Positions 9,052 through 17,377 of a stretch of 39,801 nucleotides of DNA are shown piece by piece (the stretch's first letter is position 1; each line of letters opens with the position of its first letter). The position numbers were made by a program, and so were the translations under genes. The notes beneath the pieces were generated by a model. It searched no databases. It was not told the origin of the DNA and was given only the letters and a program-made list of their open reading frames with translations. The stretch is from Clostridia bacterium (GTDB taxonomy: Bacteria > Bacillota > Clostridia > Christensenellales > Borkfalkiaceae), in contig JAFVRE010000055.1 of the NCBI GenBank assembly GCA_017504465.1, positions 1 to 39,801 on the forward strand. The letters run 5' to 3'.

Positions 9052-10302
9052 ATGATAAACATACCCAAGGGAACAAAAGACGTTTTACCGCAGGACTCGT
9101 ACAAATGGCAATACGTGGAATCCGTTGCGAGAGAAGTTTCTAAAAAATTCAATTTAAAAGAAATTCGTACGCCGACGTTTGAGCATACGGAATTATTCTT
9201 GCGCGGTGTTGGAGATACGACGGATATTGTCACGAAAGAAATGTACACCTTCCGCGACAAAGGCGATCGATCGATTACTTTAAAGCCGGAAGGAACGGCG
9301 GGGGCGGCGAGAATGTTCATTGAAAACGGACTTGCCGGCGGTGTACTTCCACAAAAAATGTATTATATCACACCTGCTTTCCGTTACGAAAGACCGCAAG
9401 CGGGCAGACTGCGCGAATTTCATCAATACGGCGTGGAAATTTTCGGCGCGAAAGGCGCGGATACAGACGCGGAAGCGATTATGGTTGCGGATAGCTTACT
9501 TAAAAAGCTTGGTTTGCAAGTGAAGTTGTACATTAACTCAATCGGCTGCCCCACCTGCAGAGCAAATTACAATAAGGCGTTGAAGGAATTTTTTGCGCCG
9601 CACTTGGAAGAACTTTGCTACGATTGTAAAACCCGTTTTGAGAAAAATCCTTTAAGACTTCTTGACTGTAAAGAGGAAGCATGCAAGAAAATCAACGTCA
9701 ACGCTCCGTCCATTTTAGACAGTCTTTGCGAGGAGTGTTCCGCGCATTTTGAAGAGCTTAAAGACTACTTAAAATTATCTGAAATCGACTATGAAATCAA
9801 TCCCAGAATCGTGCGCGGTTTGGACTATTACACCCGTACCGTGTTCGAGTTTGTTTCGACGTCTATCGGCGCGCAAGGCACGGTTTGCGGTGGGGGCAGG
9901 TATGACGGATTGATAAAAGAACTGGGCGGAAACGCTGTTCCCGCAGTAGGTTTTGCAGTGGGAATCGAACGTCTTTTGATGCTCATGGAAAACGTAGGAG
10001 CGCGTATGCCTGAAGAACAAAAACCTACGGTATATTTTGCTGGTATGGATAACGCGTGCAGGAAAAAGGCGTTTGAGCTTTGCGCAAAACTTCGTAAGGT
10101 GGGCGTGATTACGGAAACCGATCACATGGAACGTTCGATTAAGGCGCAGTTTAAATACGCTGATAAATTAGGTGCGAAATACGTGGCGGTAATCGGCGGA
10201 AACGAGCTTGAACAAGGCGTAATGAACGTAAAATGTATGGCAACGGGGATGAGCGTAAGCGTTGCTTTTGCGGACGTTGAAGCATACTTTTTAGGAAAAT
10301 AA
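9052..10302 (+). CDS. hisS: Histidyl-tRNA synthetase
   Basis: 416 residues, full length. It is a class II synthetase that charges tRNA-His. Evidence is the N-terminal GTKDVLP, motif 2 around FRYERPQAGRLREFHQYG, histidine motif VRGLDYYTRTVFEF, the GGGRYDGL loop, and motif 3 AVGFAVGIERLL. The C-terminal anticodon-binding domain occupies about 325-416. A cysteine-rich insertion near residues 165-225 (CPTC, CYDC, C-EEC) is seen in many clostridial HisRS and may bind zinc. GAAGG precedes the ATG. The GGGRYD loop (9894 on) carries a copy of the dispersed GGGCAGGTATG motif. Confidence 0.97.
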   Translation: MINIPKGTKDVLPQDSYKWQYVESVAREVSKKFNLKEIRTPTFEHTELFLRGVGDTTDIVTKEMYTFRDKGDRSITLKPEGTAGAARMFIENGLAGGVLPQKMYYITPAFRYERPQAGRLREFHQYGVEIFGAKGADTDAEAIMVADSLLKKLGLQVKLYINSIGCPTCRANYNKALKEFFAPHLEELCYDCKTRFEKNPLRLLDCKEEACKKINVNAPSILDSLCEECSAHFEELKDYLKLSEIDYEINPRIVRGLDYYTRTVFEFVSTSIGAQGTVCGGGRYDGLIKELGGNAVPAVGFAVGIERLLMLMENVGARMPEEQKPTVYFAGMDNACRKKAFELCAKLRKVGVITETDHMERSIKAQFKYADKLGAKYVAVIGGNELEQGVMNVKCMATGMSVSVAFADVEAYFLGK

Positions 10303-10329
10303 TCAAAACTGAGTAAGGAGGAAAAAAAT

Positions 10330-10644
10330 ATGGTAAAACACGTAACGAAAAATGAATTTGAAGAAATATTAAACGCAGGCAAACCTGTATTTTGTGATTT
10401 TTGGGCAAGCTGGTGCGGACCTTGCAGAATGTTAGGACCTGTATTCGAAGAGCTTTCGGAAAAATACGAAGGCAAGGCTGAATTTGTAAAAGTAAACGTG
10501 GACGAGGAAGAAGAACTTGCAATGAAATACCGCATTAGTTCTATTCCCAACGTTATCGCGTTCAAGGGCGGACAACCGGTGGATAGCAGTCTTGGTTTCG
10601 TACCTGCCTCGGCTCTCGAACAATTTATCGAAGAAAATCTTTAA
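10330..10644 (+). CDS. trxA: Thioredoxin
   Basis: 104 residues, a single thioredoxin domain. The redox site WCGPC has its cysteines at residues 29 and 32, and the cis-proline motif reads SSIPNV. It is a cytosolic disulfide reductase. AAGGAGG lies before the ATG, 28 bases after hisS. A strong palindromic terminator at 10652 follows directly. The last part of the gene carries CGTACCTGCC (minus-strand form of the dispersed motif) at 10599-10608. Confidence 0.96.
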   Translation: MVKHVTKNEFEEILNAGKPVFCDFWASWCGPCRMLGPVFEELSEKYEGKAEFVKVNVDEEEELAMKYRISSIPNVIAFKGGQPVDSSLGFVPASALEQFIEENL

Positions 10645-10651
10645 TAAAACA

Positions 10652-10677
10652 ACGGCGACGGAAATTTCCGTCGCCGT
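10652..10677. terminator. 26-bp palindromic terminator between convergent genes
   Basis: ACGGCGACGG (10652-10661) is mirrored by CCGTCGCCGT (10668-10677). It separates trxA (plus) from the phosphodiesterase gene (minus). The stem is almost identical to the terminator at 28625-28653. Confidence 0.75.
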
Positions 10678-10705
10678 AAATATTTTGAATAAATAAAATT
10701 TTCGT

Positions 10706-11251
10706 TTATACCTCAAATGGTTCGCCTGTTTGCAAATCTTTCCAAATTAAGCTTTCTCCGTCGAAAATTATGCAGGAATGCGGGGTGTTTGCTTTGGGCA
10801 GAGCAACCGAACCGCAGTTTGCGTACGTTGCGCCGCTTTCTAAAATTTTCAACGCGGGCTCGTGGAAATGTCCGTTTACAAACAAGTCGCCGCTTGAAAG
10901 GGGCGGGGTATTATCCGCGCTCCAAAGGTGTCCGTGGGTAGCATGTATGCGTTTACCGTTCCAAAGCACGACTCCGCTATCTGCGAGCATGGGAAAGTCA
11001 AGGACCATTTGATCAACTTCGCTGTCGCAGTTTCCGCGCACGCAAATAAGTTTTTCTTTAATTGCGCTAAGCATTTTTGCCACTTCCATAGGCGCGTAGC
11101 CGTCGGGCAAAGGGTTTCTCGGGCCGTGGTAGAGCAAATCACCGAGTAAAAGTAAGTTTTTTGCGCCTTCCCTTTCAAAAAGTTCAATGAGTTTTTGGCA
11201 CCAAAACGCCGAGCCGTGAATATCGGAAGCAATAATAAGTTTTTCCTTCAT
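10706..11251 (-). CDS. YfcE/MJ0936-type metallophosphodiesterase
   Basis: 181 residues, close to Escherichia coli YfcE (184). The calcineurin-like metal-binding motifs appear in order: SDIHG, GDLLYHGPRN, RGNCD, THGH and NGHFH. YfcE hydrolyses phosphodiester model substrates with Mn; its physiological substrate is unclear. The gene is second in a minus-strand pair, 14 bases after the dehydrogenase. Its SD region is the dispersed motif itself (GGCAGGTACGAG directly before ATG, at 11252-11263), an odd ribosome-binding context. Confidence 0.88.
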   Translation of the reverse strand: MKEKLIIASDIHGSAFWCQKLIELFEREGAKNLLLLGDLLYHGPRNPLPDGYAPMEVAKMLSAIKEKLICVRGNCDSEVDQMVLDFPMLADSGVVLWNGKRIHATHGHLWSADNTPPLSSGDLFVNGHFHEPALKILESGATYANCGSVALPKANTPHSCIIFDGESLIWKDLQTGEPFEV

Positions 11252-11265
11252 CTCGTACCTGCCTA

Positions 11266-12264
11266 TTAGAAAATGAATTTAACAACGTCGATATGTTCGT
11301 CGGCAAGGGCAGTTTTTCCCGCTTTTTCCGCGTATTCTTTCAAGAGAGCGGGAAGCTTTTCTTCAGGAGAATAGCGGAAAGAGAATTGAGAAAAGTTGAT
11401 TACTTTGTTTGCAAGAATGTTGATTGCCGTAGAGATATATTCTCTGCATTCGGTAACGCCGGTAATGGTGACGTTTCTACGCATTGCGTTCTGGAGATTG
11501 ACGTTGAGCGTTTTTTCGTCGCGAGAACAAAACGCCACGCGCGCGCCGTTTGCTACGTGCGCAAAAATTGCAGACGGTTCGCTGGGATTGTTGAATGCAA
11601 GATATACCGCGCCTTCCGCAAGCTTTCCGCCCGTTACGCGCAAGACGTTTTCGTGTAAATTTTCATCGTTGGGGAAGGTATAGTAAATACCGCTCTTCTT
11701 TGCGATTTCAAGCCTTGCCGCATTGTTGTCAGCGAGAATGGGTACGAACCTATGATAGATCAAAATTTGGCAAAGAATATTTCCGTATAAACCGCCGCCA
11801 AAGACCAAGACGTGCTGTCCGATAGAGAGATTGAGTTCGTCAACGATTTTTTCCGCAAAAGCGACGGGATCGATTAAAAACGCTGCTTCGTCGGAAACGG
11901 ACGAGGGGAGCGTGTACGCGTCGTCGTTGGTTGTGAGCGCAAAATCGCGATAAAAACCGTCCACGTCTTTTCCTGCAAATTCAAAGCCGAGCTCGGAAAG
12001 CTCGTTTTCAAAACTGGGGGAAAGATATACTCTCTCGCCGCGGTTTAAAAAGCTATCTTCGCCCGTTTCGGTAATTTGACCGATGGCAAATCTGCCAGGG
12101 ACAATGGGGTATTTTACCCGCGTCGAACCGCAAAATATCGCAGCGTCCGAATCACAAACGAGCGCTTTCGTAATCTTGACTTTTGAGAGCCCTGCGGATA
12201 TTTTCAAATCGTCCGTAGTTTGACGTTCGAGGGTATTTGGTGTTGTGAGTTTCCAAGTTTTCAT
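11266..12264 (-). CDS. MDR-family (zinc-less) dehydrogenase-like protein
   Basis: 332 residues with the medium-chain dehydrogenase/reductase layout: a GroES-like N-terminal half and a Rossmann half with VLVFGGGLYGN near residue 155. The catalytic-zinc GHE motif of alcohol dehydrogenases reads PGRFAIGQI here, and the structural-zinc cysteine cluster is absent. It is therefore probably not a zinc alcohol dehydrogenase. Related clostridial proteins include sugar- or polyol-phosphate dehydrogenase-like enzymes, but the substrate cannot be read from the sequence. It is transcribed from the minus promoter at 12359-12387, ahead of the phosphodiesterase. Confidence 0.75.
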   Translation of the reverse strand: MKTWKLTTPNTLERQTTDDLKISAGLSKVKITKALVCDSDAAIFCGSTRVKYPIVPGRFAIGQITETGEDSFLNRGERVYLSPSFENELSELGFEFAGKDVDGFYRDFALTTNDDAYTLPSSVSDEAAFLIDPVAFAEKIVDELNLSIGQHVLVFGGGLYGNILCQILIYHRFVPILADNNAARLEIAKKSGIYYTFPNDENLHENVLRVTGGKLAEGAVYLAFNNPSEPSAIFAHVANGARVAFCSRDEKTLNVNLQNAMRRNVTITGVTECREYISTAINILANKVINFSQFSFRYSPEEKLPALLKEYAEKAGKTALADEHIDVVKFIF

Positions 12265-12358
12265 AAAAAATCCTTTAAATGTGGTAAGCGGAATATTCGC
12301 AGTGTAATAAAACCGCTAAAAAAGCTAAAAAATCACTTTAAAAAGTTCTTATAGAACA

Positions 12359-12387
12359 AGTATAAAGCATTTTTTTGAAATTTGCAA
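12359..12387 (-). promoter_or_regulatory. Sigma-A promoter of the MDR-phosphodiesterase pair
   Basis: Read on the minus strand: TTGCAA (12387-12382), a 17-base spacer, TATACT (12364-12359). The start site would be about 90 bases before the MDR start codon. It is back to back with the rpmE promoter. Confidence 0.65.
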
Positions 12388-12416
12388 GTATTTTTTCTAT
12401 TTTTATGCAAAAATAG

Positions 12417-12445
12417 TTGACGAGTAAGAAAAAAAGGGGTATAAT
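12417..12445 (+). promoter_or_regulatory. Sigma-A promoter of rpmE
   Basis: TTGACG (12417-12422), 17-base spacer, TATAAT (12440-12445). Near consensus. The transcript would have a leader of about 80 bases before rpmE. Confidence 0.85.
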
Positions 12446-12452
12446 TGATAAC

Positions 12453-12491
12453 GTACGAAACGGTGAGCAAAAGGTAGCCGTTTTTTAGTAC
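12453..12491 (+). ncRNA. Candidate rpmE 5' leader hairpin (attenuator-like)
   Basis: GTAC (12453-12456) and AAACGG (12458-12463) pair with CCGTTT (12478-12483) and GTAC (12488-12491). A run of T at 12481-12486 lies in and after the right arm. A hairpin followed by U inside a ribosomal protein leader suggests attenuation or L31 autoregulation. L31 leader motifs are known in Bacillota, but I could not compare this one with them. Confidence 0.45.
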
Positions 12492-12529
12492 GGTATTATC
12501 TATTGAAAAATAACAGCGAGGTGAAAAAT

Positions 12530-12733
12530 ATGAAAGCTGAAATACATCCCAAATATCACGAAGTAACTGTGACTTGCGCATGTGGTGCTACTTTCAAAAC
12601 CGGTACGACCAAAGACGGCGACGTAATGAAAGTGGATATTTGCAGTAACTGCCACCCCTTCTTTACGGGCAAGCAAAAGTTAGTTGATACCAGTGGACGT
12701 ATCGACAAATTCAAGAGAAGATACGGCTTATAA
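12530..12733 (+). CDS. rpmE: Ribosomal protein bL31 (zinc-binding type)
   Basis: 67 residues. The start at 12530 is fixed by GAGGTG 7-12 bases upstream and by the conserved [12 protein letters not shown] opening. Cysteines in CACG and CSNCHPF make the zinc ribbon of the C+ form of L31, so this is the zinc-requiring paralogue. It binds the central protuberance of the 50S subunit. It has its own promoter and terminators, and is followed by the yqhQ-prmC fusion and prfA, a common clostridial order. Confidence 0.97.
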   Translation: MKAEIHPKYHEVTVTCACGATFKTGTTKDGDVMKVDICSNCHPFFTGKQKLVDTSGRIDKFKRRYGL

Positions 12734-12745
12734 GGTACGCAAGTT

Positions 12746-12776
12746 GGGCTTAAGGGGAGTTCCTTTAAGCCCTTTT
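12746..12776 (+). terminator. Terminator of rpmE
   Basis: GGGCTTAAGG (12746-12755) pairs with CCTTTAAGCCC (12762-12772), with one bulged base. TTTT follows. Confidence 0.75.
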
Positions 12777-12820
12777 AAACACAAAAAAACGTTAAGATTC
12801 TAAACCTTAAGGACTATTTT

Positions 12821-12844
12821 TATGCGCTTTACGCATATTTTTTT
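12821..12844 (+). terminator. Second terminator after rpmE
   Basis: TATGCG (12821-12826) and CGCATA (12832-12837) enclose CTTTA, and are followed by a run of seven T. It probably backs up the first terminator, 45 bases upstream. Confidence 0.55.
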
Positions 12845-12942
12845 ACCAAATAAAGGGATTTTAGGGCTTTGTAAAAGAATATAGATAATTTTAGGGAAAC
12901 GTTGATTAAAAAAGACAGAAAAACGAACGAAAGGACGTTTCC

Positions 12943-14829
12943 ATGGTTATAATTTACCGAATAGTTCGACGGCGAGTAAATAATATTATGAGTAAAAAGA
13001 AAGAATTAAAACCGAAAAAGCATTGTACCTACATTGGCGGTCAAGCCGTAATGGAAGGGGTTATGATGCGCGGAAAACGCTCGATGGTTATGGCGGTTCG
13101 CGATCCAGACGGGAAAATCCAGATTGAATCCGAACGCATTACACCGCTCGAGGAACAGAAAAAATTTAAACGCTTGCCCTTTGTACGCGGCGTAGTGAGC
13201 TTTGTGAATTCGCTTATTGTGGGGAATAAGGTAATCATGCGTAGTGCGGACGTTGCCCTGCCTGAAGAAGAACAGACAACGAAGGCGGAAAAATGGCTCG
13301 CGGAGAAACATAAAATCGACTTAAACGCTATGCTTGACGTGATTGCAACCACGCTTGGAATCCTGCTTGCGCTGATCATCTTTATTTGGTTACCGCAGTT
13401 TATTACCGGCGCGCTCGGTATTGAAAAGAGCGCAAAGGGTTGGGAAGGGTTCTGGTTCAATCTCGCTGAAGGTGGGGTTAGAATGGCGATTTTCGTGCTC
13501 TACGTGGTACTGATAGGGATTATCCCGTCCATGCAACGCGTATATATGTGTCACGGCGCTGAACATAAGACGATTACCTGTTATGAAAAGGGCAAGGAAT
13601 TGACGGTAGAAAACGTACGCTCCTGCGCGCGTGTGCACGACCGTTGCGGTACTACCTTCTTGTTCCTTACAATGCTCGTGAGTATTTTGGTCTTTTCCCT
13701 TGCAAACGTTGTTGCTGTAAAATGGATTTACACGGACGTTGCGTGGGTTAATTCGTTGATTAGAATGGCGTTTAAGTTATTGTTATTACCCGTAGTGGCA
13801 GGCGTATCGTATGAATTGTTGCGCGCGCTTGCAAAAACGGACAGTAAGCTTTTATGGATTTTTAAAGCGCCCGGGTTATTGCTGCAAAAGTTGACCACGC
13901 GCGAACCTGATGACGAGATGATTGAATGCGCGATTGCGGCGTTTGATCTCGTTATGAAAATGGACGCCGATCCCACTATTCCCGAGCGTACCTTTGCAAC
14001 GCCCGGAAAAATGAGCGATTTGCTTGAAAATAGCAAAAAACGTTTCAAAAATCACGGCATCGACGAAGATGAAGCGGAATGGATTTTCTCTATCACGCTC
14101 TCTATTCCCAAGAGCGCGGTTGCGACGGAAGAACGCATTTTGAAATTGGCGCAGGTAAAACAAATCATAGATATCGTAGATGAGCGCTTGACGGGCAGGC
14201 CGCTTTGGTATATTATCGGCGACACCAGTTTTTGCGGATATACCATCAAGGTGGACGAGCGAGTTCTTATTCCCCGTCCTGAAACGGAAGAGCTTGCTAT
14301 GCTCGTTGTGAACGCGGCGGAGGCGGGCAATAAAATTCTCGATCTTTGCACGGGCAGCGGCGCGCTTGCGATTGCTATTTTCAAAGAGCTTGAAAAGGAC
14401 GGCAGAAAAGCTGACGTTACCGCGGCGGATATTTCCCCCGACGCTTTGGAACTTGCAAGAACGAACGCGGCAATTAACGGCGCGGATATTCATTTCATAG
14501 AATCGGATATGTTCACGAAAATCCGCGAACGCTATAATATTATCGTATGCAATCCACCCTATATTCCGACGAAGACAATTGAAACTTTGCAAACGGAAGT
14601 GAAGGACTTTGAGCCTCGCATCGCGCTTGACGGCGGCGAAGACGGTTTGGATTTCTACCGCATTATTGCAGAAAAGGTCAACAAAAATCTTGCGCGCGGC
14701 GGTATGCTGATTATGGAAGTCGGCGAAGGCGAAGCGGAAGAAGTTGCGCAGATGTTTAAATATTGTGATTACGCGATGATTATAAAAGATCAATACGACA
14801 AAGACAGATTTGTAAAAATTATCATTTAA
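12943..14829 (+). CDS. prmC: Fusion of DUF1385 (YqhQ-like) membrane protein and PrmC release-factor methyltransferase
   Basis: 628 residues in one uninterrupted frame. Residues about 25-340 are DUF1385: YIGGQAVMEGVMMRG, several membrane segments, CHGAEHKTI and RCGTTF. Residues about 345-628 are a full PrmC: an N-terminal helical domain, GRPLWYIIGDTSFCGY and RVLIPRPETEEL, the SAM motif ILDLCTGSG at 465-473, and the catalytic NPPY at 537-540. PrmC N5-methylates the GGQ glutamine of release factors; prfA, its substrate, is next. In most Bacillota YqhQ and PrmC are separate neighbours. AAGGA 8-12 bases upstream supports the ATG at 12943; an ATG at 12988 (MSKKKEL) fits homologues better but lacks a good SD. 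Confidence 0.92.
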   Translation: MVIIYRIVRRRVNNIMSKKKELKPKKHCTYIGGQAVMEGVMMRGKRSMVMAVRDPDGKIQIESERITPLEEQKKFKRLPFVRGVVSFVNSLIVGNKVIMRSADVALPEEEQTTKAEKWLAEKHKIDLNAMLDVIATTLGILLALIIFIWLPQFITGALGIEKSAKGWEGFWFNLAEGGVRMAIFVLYVVLIGIIPSMQRVYMCHGAEHKTITCYEKGKELTVENVRSCARVHDRCGTTFLFLTMLVSILVFSLANVVAVKWIYTDVAWVNSLIRMAFKLLLLPVVAGVSYELLRALAKTDSKLLWIFKAPGLLLQKLTTREPDDEMIECAIAAFDLVMKMDADPTIPERTFATPGKMSDLLENSKKRFKNHGIDEDEAEWIFSITLSIPKSAVATEERILKLAQVKQIIDIVDERLTGRPLWYIIGDTSFCGYTIKVDERVLIPRPETEELAMLVVNAAEAGNKILDLCTGSGALAIAIFKELEKDGRKADVTAADISPDALELARTNAAINGADIHFIESDMFTKIRERYNIIVCNPPYIPTKTIETLQTEVKDFEPRIALDGGEDGLDFYRIIAEKVNKNLARGGMLIMEVGEGEAEEVAQMFKYCDYAMIIKDQYDKDRFVKIII

Positions 14830-14857
14830 AAACGTCACGAGATTAGTCAAATTATGA

Positions 14858-14885
14858 ACGAGCGCGCTTACGTGCGCTCGTTTTT
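14858..14885 (+). terminator. Hairpin plus T-run between prmC and prfA
   Basis: ACGAGCGC (14858-14865) pairs with GCGCTCGT (14874-14881), followed by TTTT. It may reduce read-through into prfA. I saw no clear promoter between it and prfA. Confidence 0.6.
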
Positions 14886-14891
14886 CAAAAG

Positions 14892-14908
14892 GGCAGGTAT
14901 GCGTTGAA
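14892..14908 (+). repeat. Dispersed 17-mer repeat, copy 2
   Basis: An exact copy of GGCAGGTATGCGTTGAA, preceded by an extra G (GGGCAGG). It lies just after the hairpin T-run and 32 bases before the prfA start codon. Confidence 0.8.
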
Positions 14909-14940
14909 TCAAATTTACGTTGATAAAAATAGGAGGGAGT

Positions 14941-16011
14941 ATGTTTAATAAGCTGAACGAAATTTTAAAACGTTACGAGTTTTTATCCGAAGAGCTTTCT
15001 AAAAATGAAATTATCGCGGATATGCCTACTTGGCAAAAATATTCCAAAGAACAAGCCGATTTAACGGAAACGGCGGACGCTTATAAAAACTATCTCAGTA
15101 TTGAAAAGGAAATGAACGACGCCTTTGAAATAGCGGAGCTTGAAACGGACGCGGAAATGCGAAAAATGCTCACGGACGAAGGCTACGATTGCAAAGAACG
15201 CCTTGCAAAACTCAAAGACGAATTAAAGATTTTGCTTTTGCCTAAGGACAAAAACGACGATAGAAGCTGTATTTTGGAAATCCGCGCGGGTACGGGTGGC
15301 GAAGAAGCTGCCTTGTTTGCAGGGGTGCTGTGCCGCATGTACGCAAACTATTGCGCTTCTCACCGTTTGAGAATGGAACAGGTGGAAATGAACGGTACGG
15401 AGCTTGGCGGAATTAAAGAAGCTATTTATAGTGTTACGGGCTCGGGAGCGTATAAAAAACTCAAATACGAAAGCGGCGTACACCGCGTTCAACGCGTACC
15501 TGCTACTGAGACACAGGGTAGAATCCACACTTCAGCGGCAACGGTTGCCGTGCTTCCAGAAGCGGAAGAAGTGGAAGTGGAGATCAATGAAAAGGATATC
15601 CGCTTGGATATTTTCCATTCGGGCGGTGCCGGCGGACAAAACGTTAATAAAGTTGCTTCGGCGGTGCGTATTACGCACTTCCCCACGGGGATTGTAGTAC
15701 AATGCCAAGACGAAAGATCTCAGCTCAAAAATAAAGAACGCGCTTTTAAAGTGTTGCGTTCGAGAATTTACGATTACTATAACGGCAAGAACAATAAAGA
15801 ACGCGAAGAAAACCGCCGTTCTCTTGTCGGAAGCGGGGATAGGAGCGAGCGTATCCGTACCTATAATTTCCCCCAAAGCCGTGTAACCGATCATAGAATC
15901 GGGCTTAGTCAATATAATCTTGAAGCCTTTATTATGGGAGATATTGATTCCATGGTGGAAGCGCTCACAATTGCGGATAGAGAGGCAATGCTTTCCTCAA
16001 GCGAGAATTAA
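14941..16011 (+). CDS. prfA: Peptide chain release factor 1
   Basis: 356 residues from the ATG that follows AGGAGGGAGT; an upstream in-frame start at 14920 would include the SD and is rejected. RF1 reads UAA and UAG. The stop-recognition PAT motif is in RVPATETQGRIH and the GGQ motif is in HSGGAGGQNVNKVAS. The glutamine of GGQ is the target of PrmC, encoded just upstream. A strong terminator follows at 16031. Confidence 0.97.
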   Translation: MFNKLNEILKRYEFLSEELSKNEIIADMPTWQKYSKEQADLTETADAYKNYLSIEKEMNDAFEIAELETDAEMRKMLTDEGYDCKERLAKLKDELKILLLPKDKNDDRSCILEIRAGTGGEEAALFAGVLCRMYANYCASHRLRMEQVEMNGTELGGIKEAIYSVTGSGAYKKLKYESGVHRVQRVPATETQGRIHTSAATVAVLPEAEEVEVEINEKDIRLDIFHSGGAGGQNVNKVASAVRITHFPTGIVVQCQDERSQLKNKERAFKVLRSRIYDYYNGKNNKEREENRRSLVGSGDRSERIRTYNFPQSRVTDHRIGLSQYNLEAFIMGDIDSMVEALTIADREAMLSSSEN

Positions 16012-16030
16012 ACGATATAAAAATAGCATT

Positions 16031-16067
16031 AAAATCACCCGACCGTTTTTCTCGGTCGGGTGATTTT
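16031..16067. terminator. Strong bidirectional terminator after prfA
   Basis: AAAATCACCCGACCG (16031-16045) is mirrored by CGGTCGGGTGATTTT (16053-16067). It lies between prfA and the convergent gene at 16116. Confidence 0.85.
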
Positions 16068-16115
16068 TTAGGAATCGTCTTCAAAATGAAGACCAAAGGG
16101 GCAAATTTAACAAGT

Positions 16116-17189
16116 TTAAACACTTTCAGGGCGGATGCATTCTCCGCTTTCCGCGCTTTGAAAGATAATGAAAAAACCTACCTTATCGTTAAAGAGTGAA
16201 AGAGGCACAAAAGTGCAAACGTCCTTGATTTCGTCGGGCGGGCTTTCGCTGTTTTCCGCCGGTAAAGCATAGCAAATATATTTTGCGCGCCACTCTTCGT
16301 AGATAATACCTACCAAATACTCGGGTGCGCCTTCTTCGCCTTTTACGCGCACCCATTCGCTGCAATGAAAGACGCCGTTTAACGTCTCGTCCTTGGGGTA
16401 TTTTTTAAAGAGTTCGTCTATTTCTTCTTTGACGGTGAGGTAATAGCCGTCGGGGTTAGTTGCAAACGGGTGGAGTATGCTTTGAGTATCGACATCTTCT
16501 GTAAGGTTCTGCCCGTTTTTGTTGAATTGCGTTTTAATTCCGCCTTCAGCTTGTGCATTTTCGCGATTTTTTGAATAGAGCTTGCGTTCATAGTCTTCTT
16601 CCTCGTTTGAATAATAGTTTTGCATTGCCATACGCTCGTCGTCATATTTTCCTTGCTGTGAAGAAAACGTATTAGCCGACGCGTTTGCAGTTTGCTTTTC
16701 ACTGAGTTGCTTGCTTGCTGAAAGTTCTTCTTCAGAGGGGAGTTTATAGCCCTGTTTTGCGATTGCGCTTTGGCTGGAAATATCGCTTGAATTCGTACCT
16801 GCCCCCTTATTTTTACGATCAGGGAAAGCGGTTTCAAGGATTTTTTTGAAGGAATATTGCCTATCTCCGTTTACGCCGTAAGCAATCGGCAAAACTTCGT
16901 TTTTAACAAAACAGATAACGGCGCAAAACCCCAAGCTCAAATCAAGTTTGGAAATAATATTAAAGAAACTTTTTCCGCGCAAGGGCAACAGTTCGGTATT
17001 CCCGAACGCGTCGCAAAGCAGACAATAATATTCGCCTGCGGATAGGGGCGCGAAGTTAATAATGGAAGCTTCTACGGACAAATTTTTTGCGTATTGCTCG
17101 ATTTTCACAATTCCCGAAAGCGTTTTTCCGTCGCCTGAAAAACCTTGCTTTATCTGCCGTAAAATGCAACTTTTTTTTATGTAGGTCAT
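16116..17189 (-). CDS. Unrecognised protein with a low-complexity central linker
   Basis: 357 residues; I do not recognise the family. Three parts can be seen. Residues about 1-125 look like a compact beta-rich domain (LSGIVKIEQYAKNLSVEASIINF, then LDLSLGFCAVICFV). Residues about 126-235 are polar and rich in S, N, Q, E and K, probably disordered. Residues about 240-357 form a second domain opening DGYYLTVKEEIDELFKKYPKDE. There is no signal peptide or membrane segment. It is a single gene, divergent from the DUF368 gene. A weak minus-strand promoter (TTGTTA, 17 bases, TATAAA) lies upstream. A dispersed-motif copy (16791-16807) falls at the domain/linker junction and encodes GAGTN. Confidence 0.7.
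   Translation of the reverse strand: MTYIKKSCILRQIKQGFSGDGKTLSGIVKIEQYAKNLSVEASIINFAPLSAGEYYCLLCDAFGNTELLPLRGKSFFNIISKLDLSLGFCAVICFVKNEVLPIAYGVNGDRQYSFKKILETAFPDRKNKGAGTNSSDISSQSAIAKQGYKLPSEEELSASKQLSEKQTANASANTFSSQQGKYDDERMAMQNYYSNEEEDYERKLYSKNRENAQAEGGIKTQFNKNGQNLTEDVDTQSILHPFATNPDGYYLTVKEEIDELFKKYPKDETLNGVFHCSEWVRVKGEEGAPEYLVGIIYEEWRAKYICYALPAENSESPPDEIKDVCTFVPLSLFNDKVGFFIIFQSAESGECIRPESV
16791..16807 (-). repeat. Intragenic copy of the GGCAGGTA motif, 17 bases shared with 32572
   Basis: ATTCGTACCTGCCCCCT on the plus strand, identical to 32572-32588. The two copies are read in different frames and on opposite coding strands (GAGTN here, FVPAP there), so shared protein sequence does not explain the identity. 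Confidence 0.6.
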
Positions 17190-17377
17190 AGTTTGCCTCG
17201 TAATGTTTATAATGTTATGATACCTTTATAAATACATTATATTCTCATAACAACGTCGATTTTTAGGAAAAGTTGCCGAAAAAACATATTCTTTGCAGAT
17301 TTTCCCTTTTGGTTTTACGTGACGTTGGTATAACGGGAGAAAAAGTTGTCCGATTTTTATAAAATTTCAAATATTTC

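Noticed and set aside
13876..14850. 324-codon minus-strand frame inside prmC
   Set aside because: It mirrors a strongly supported coding region; no SD and no family features.
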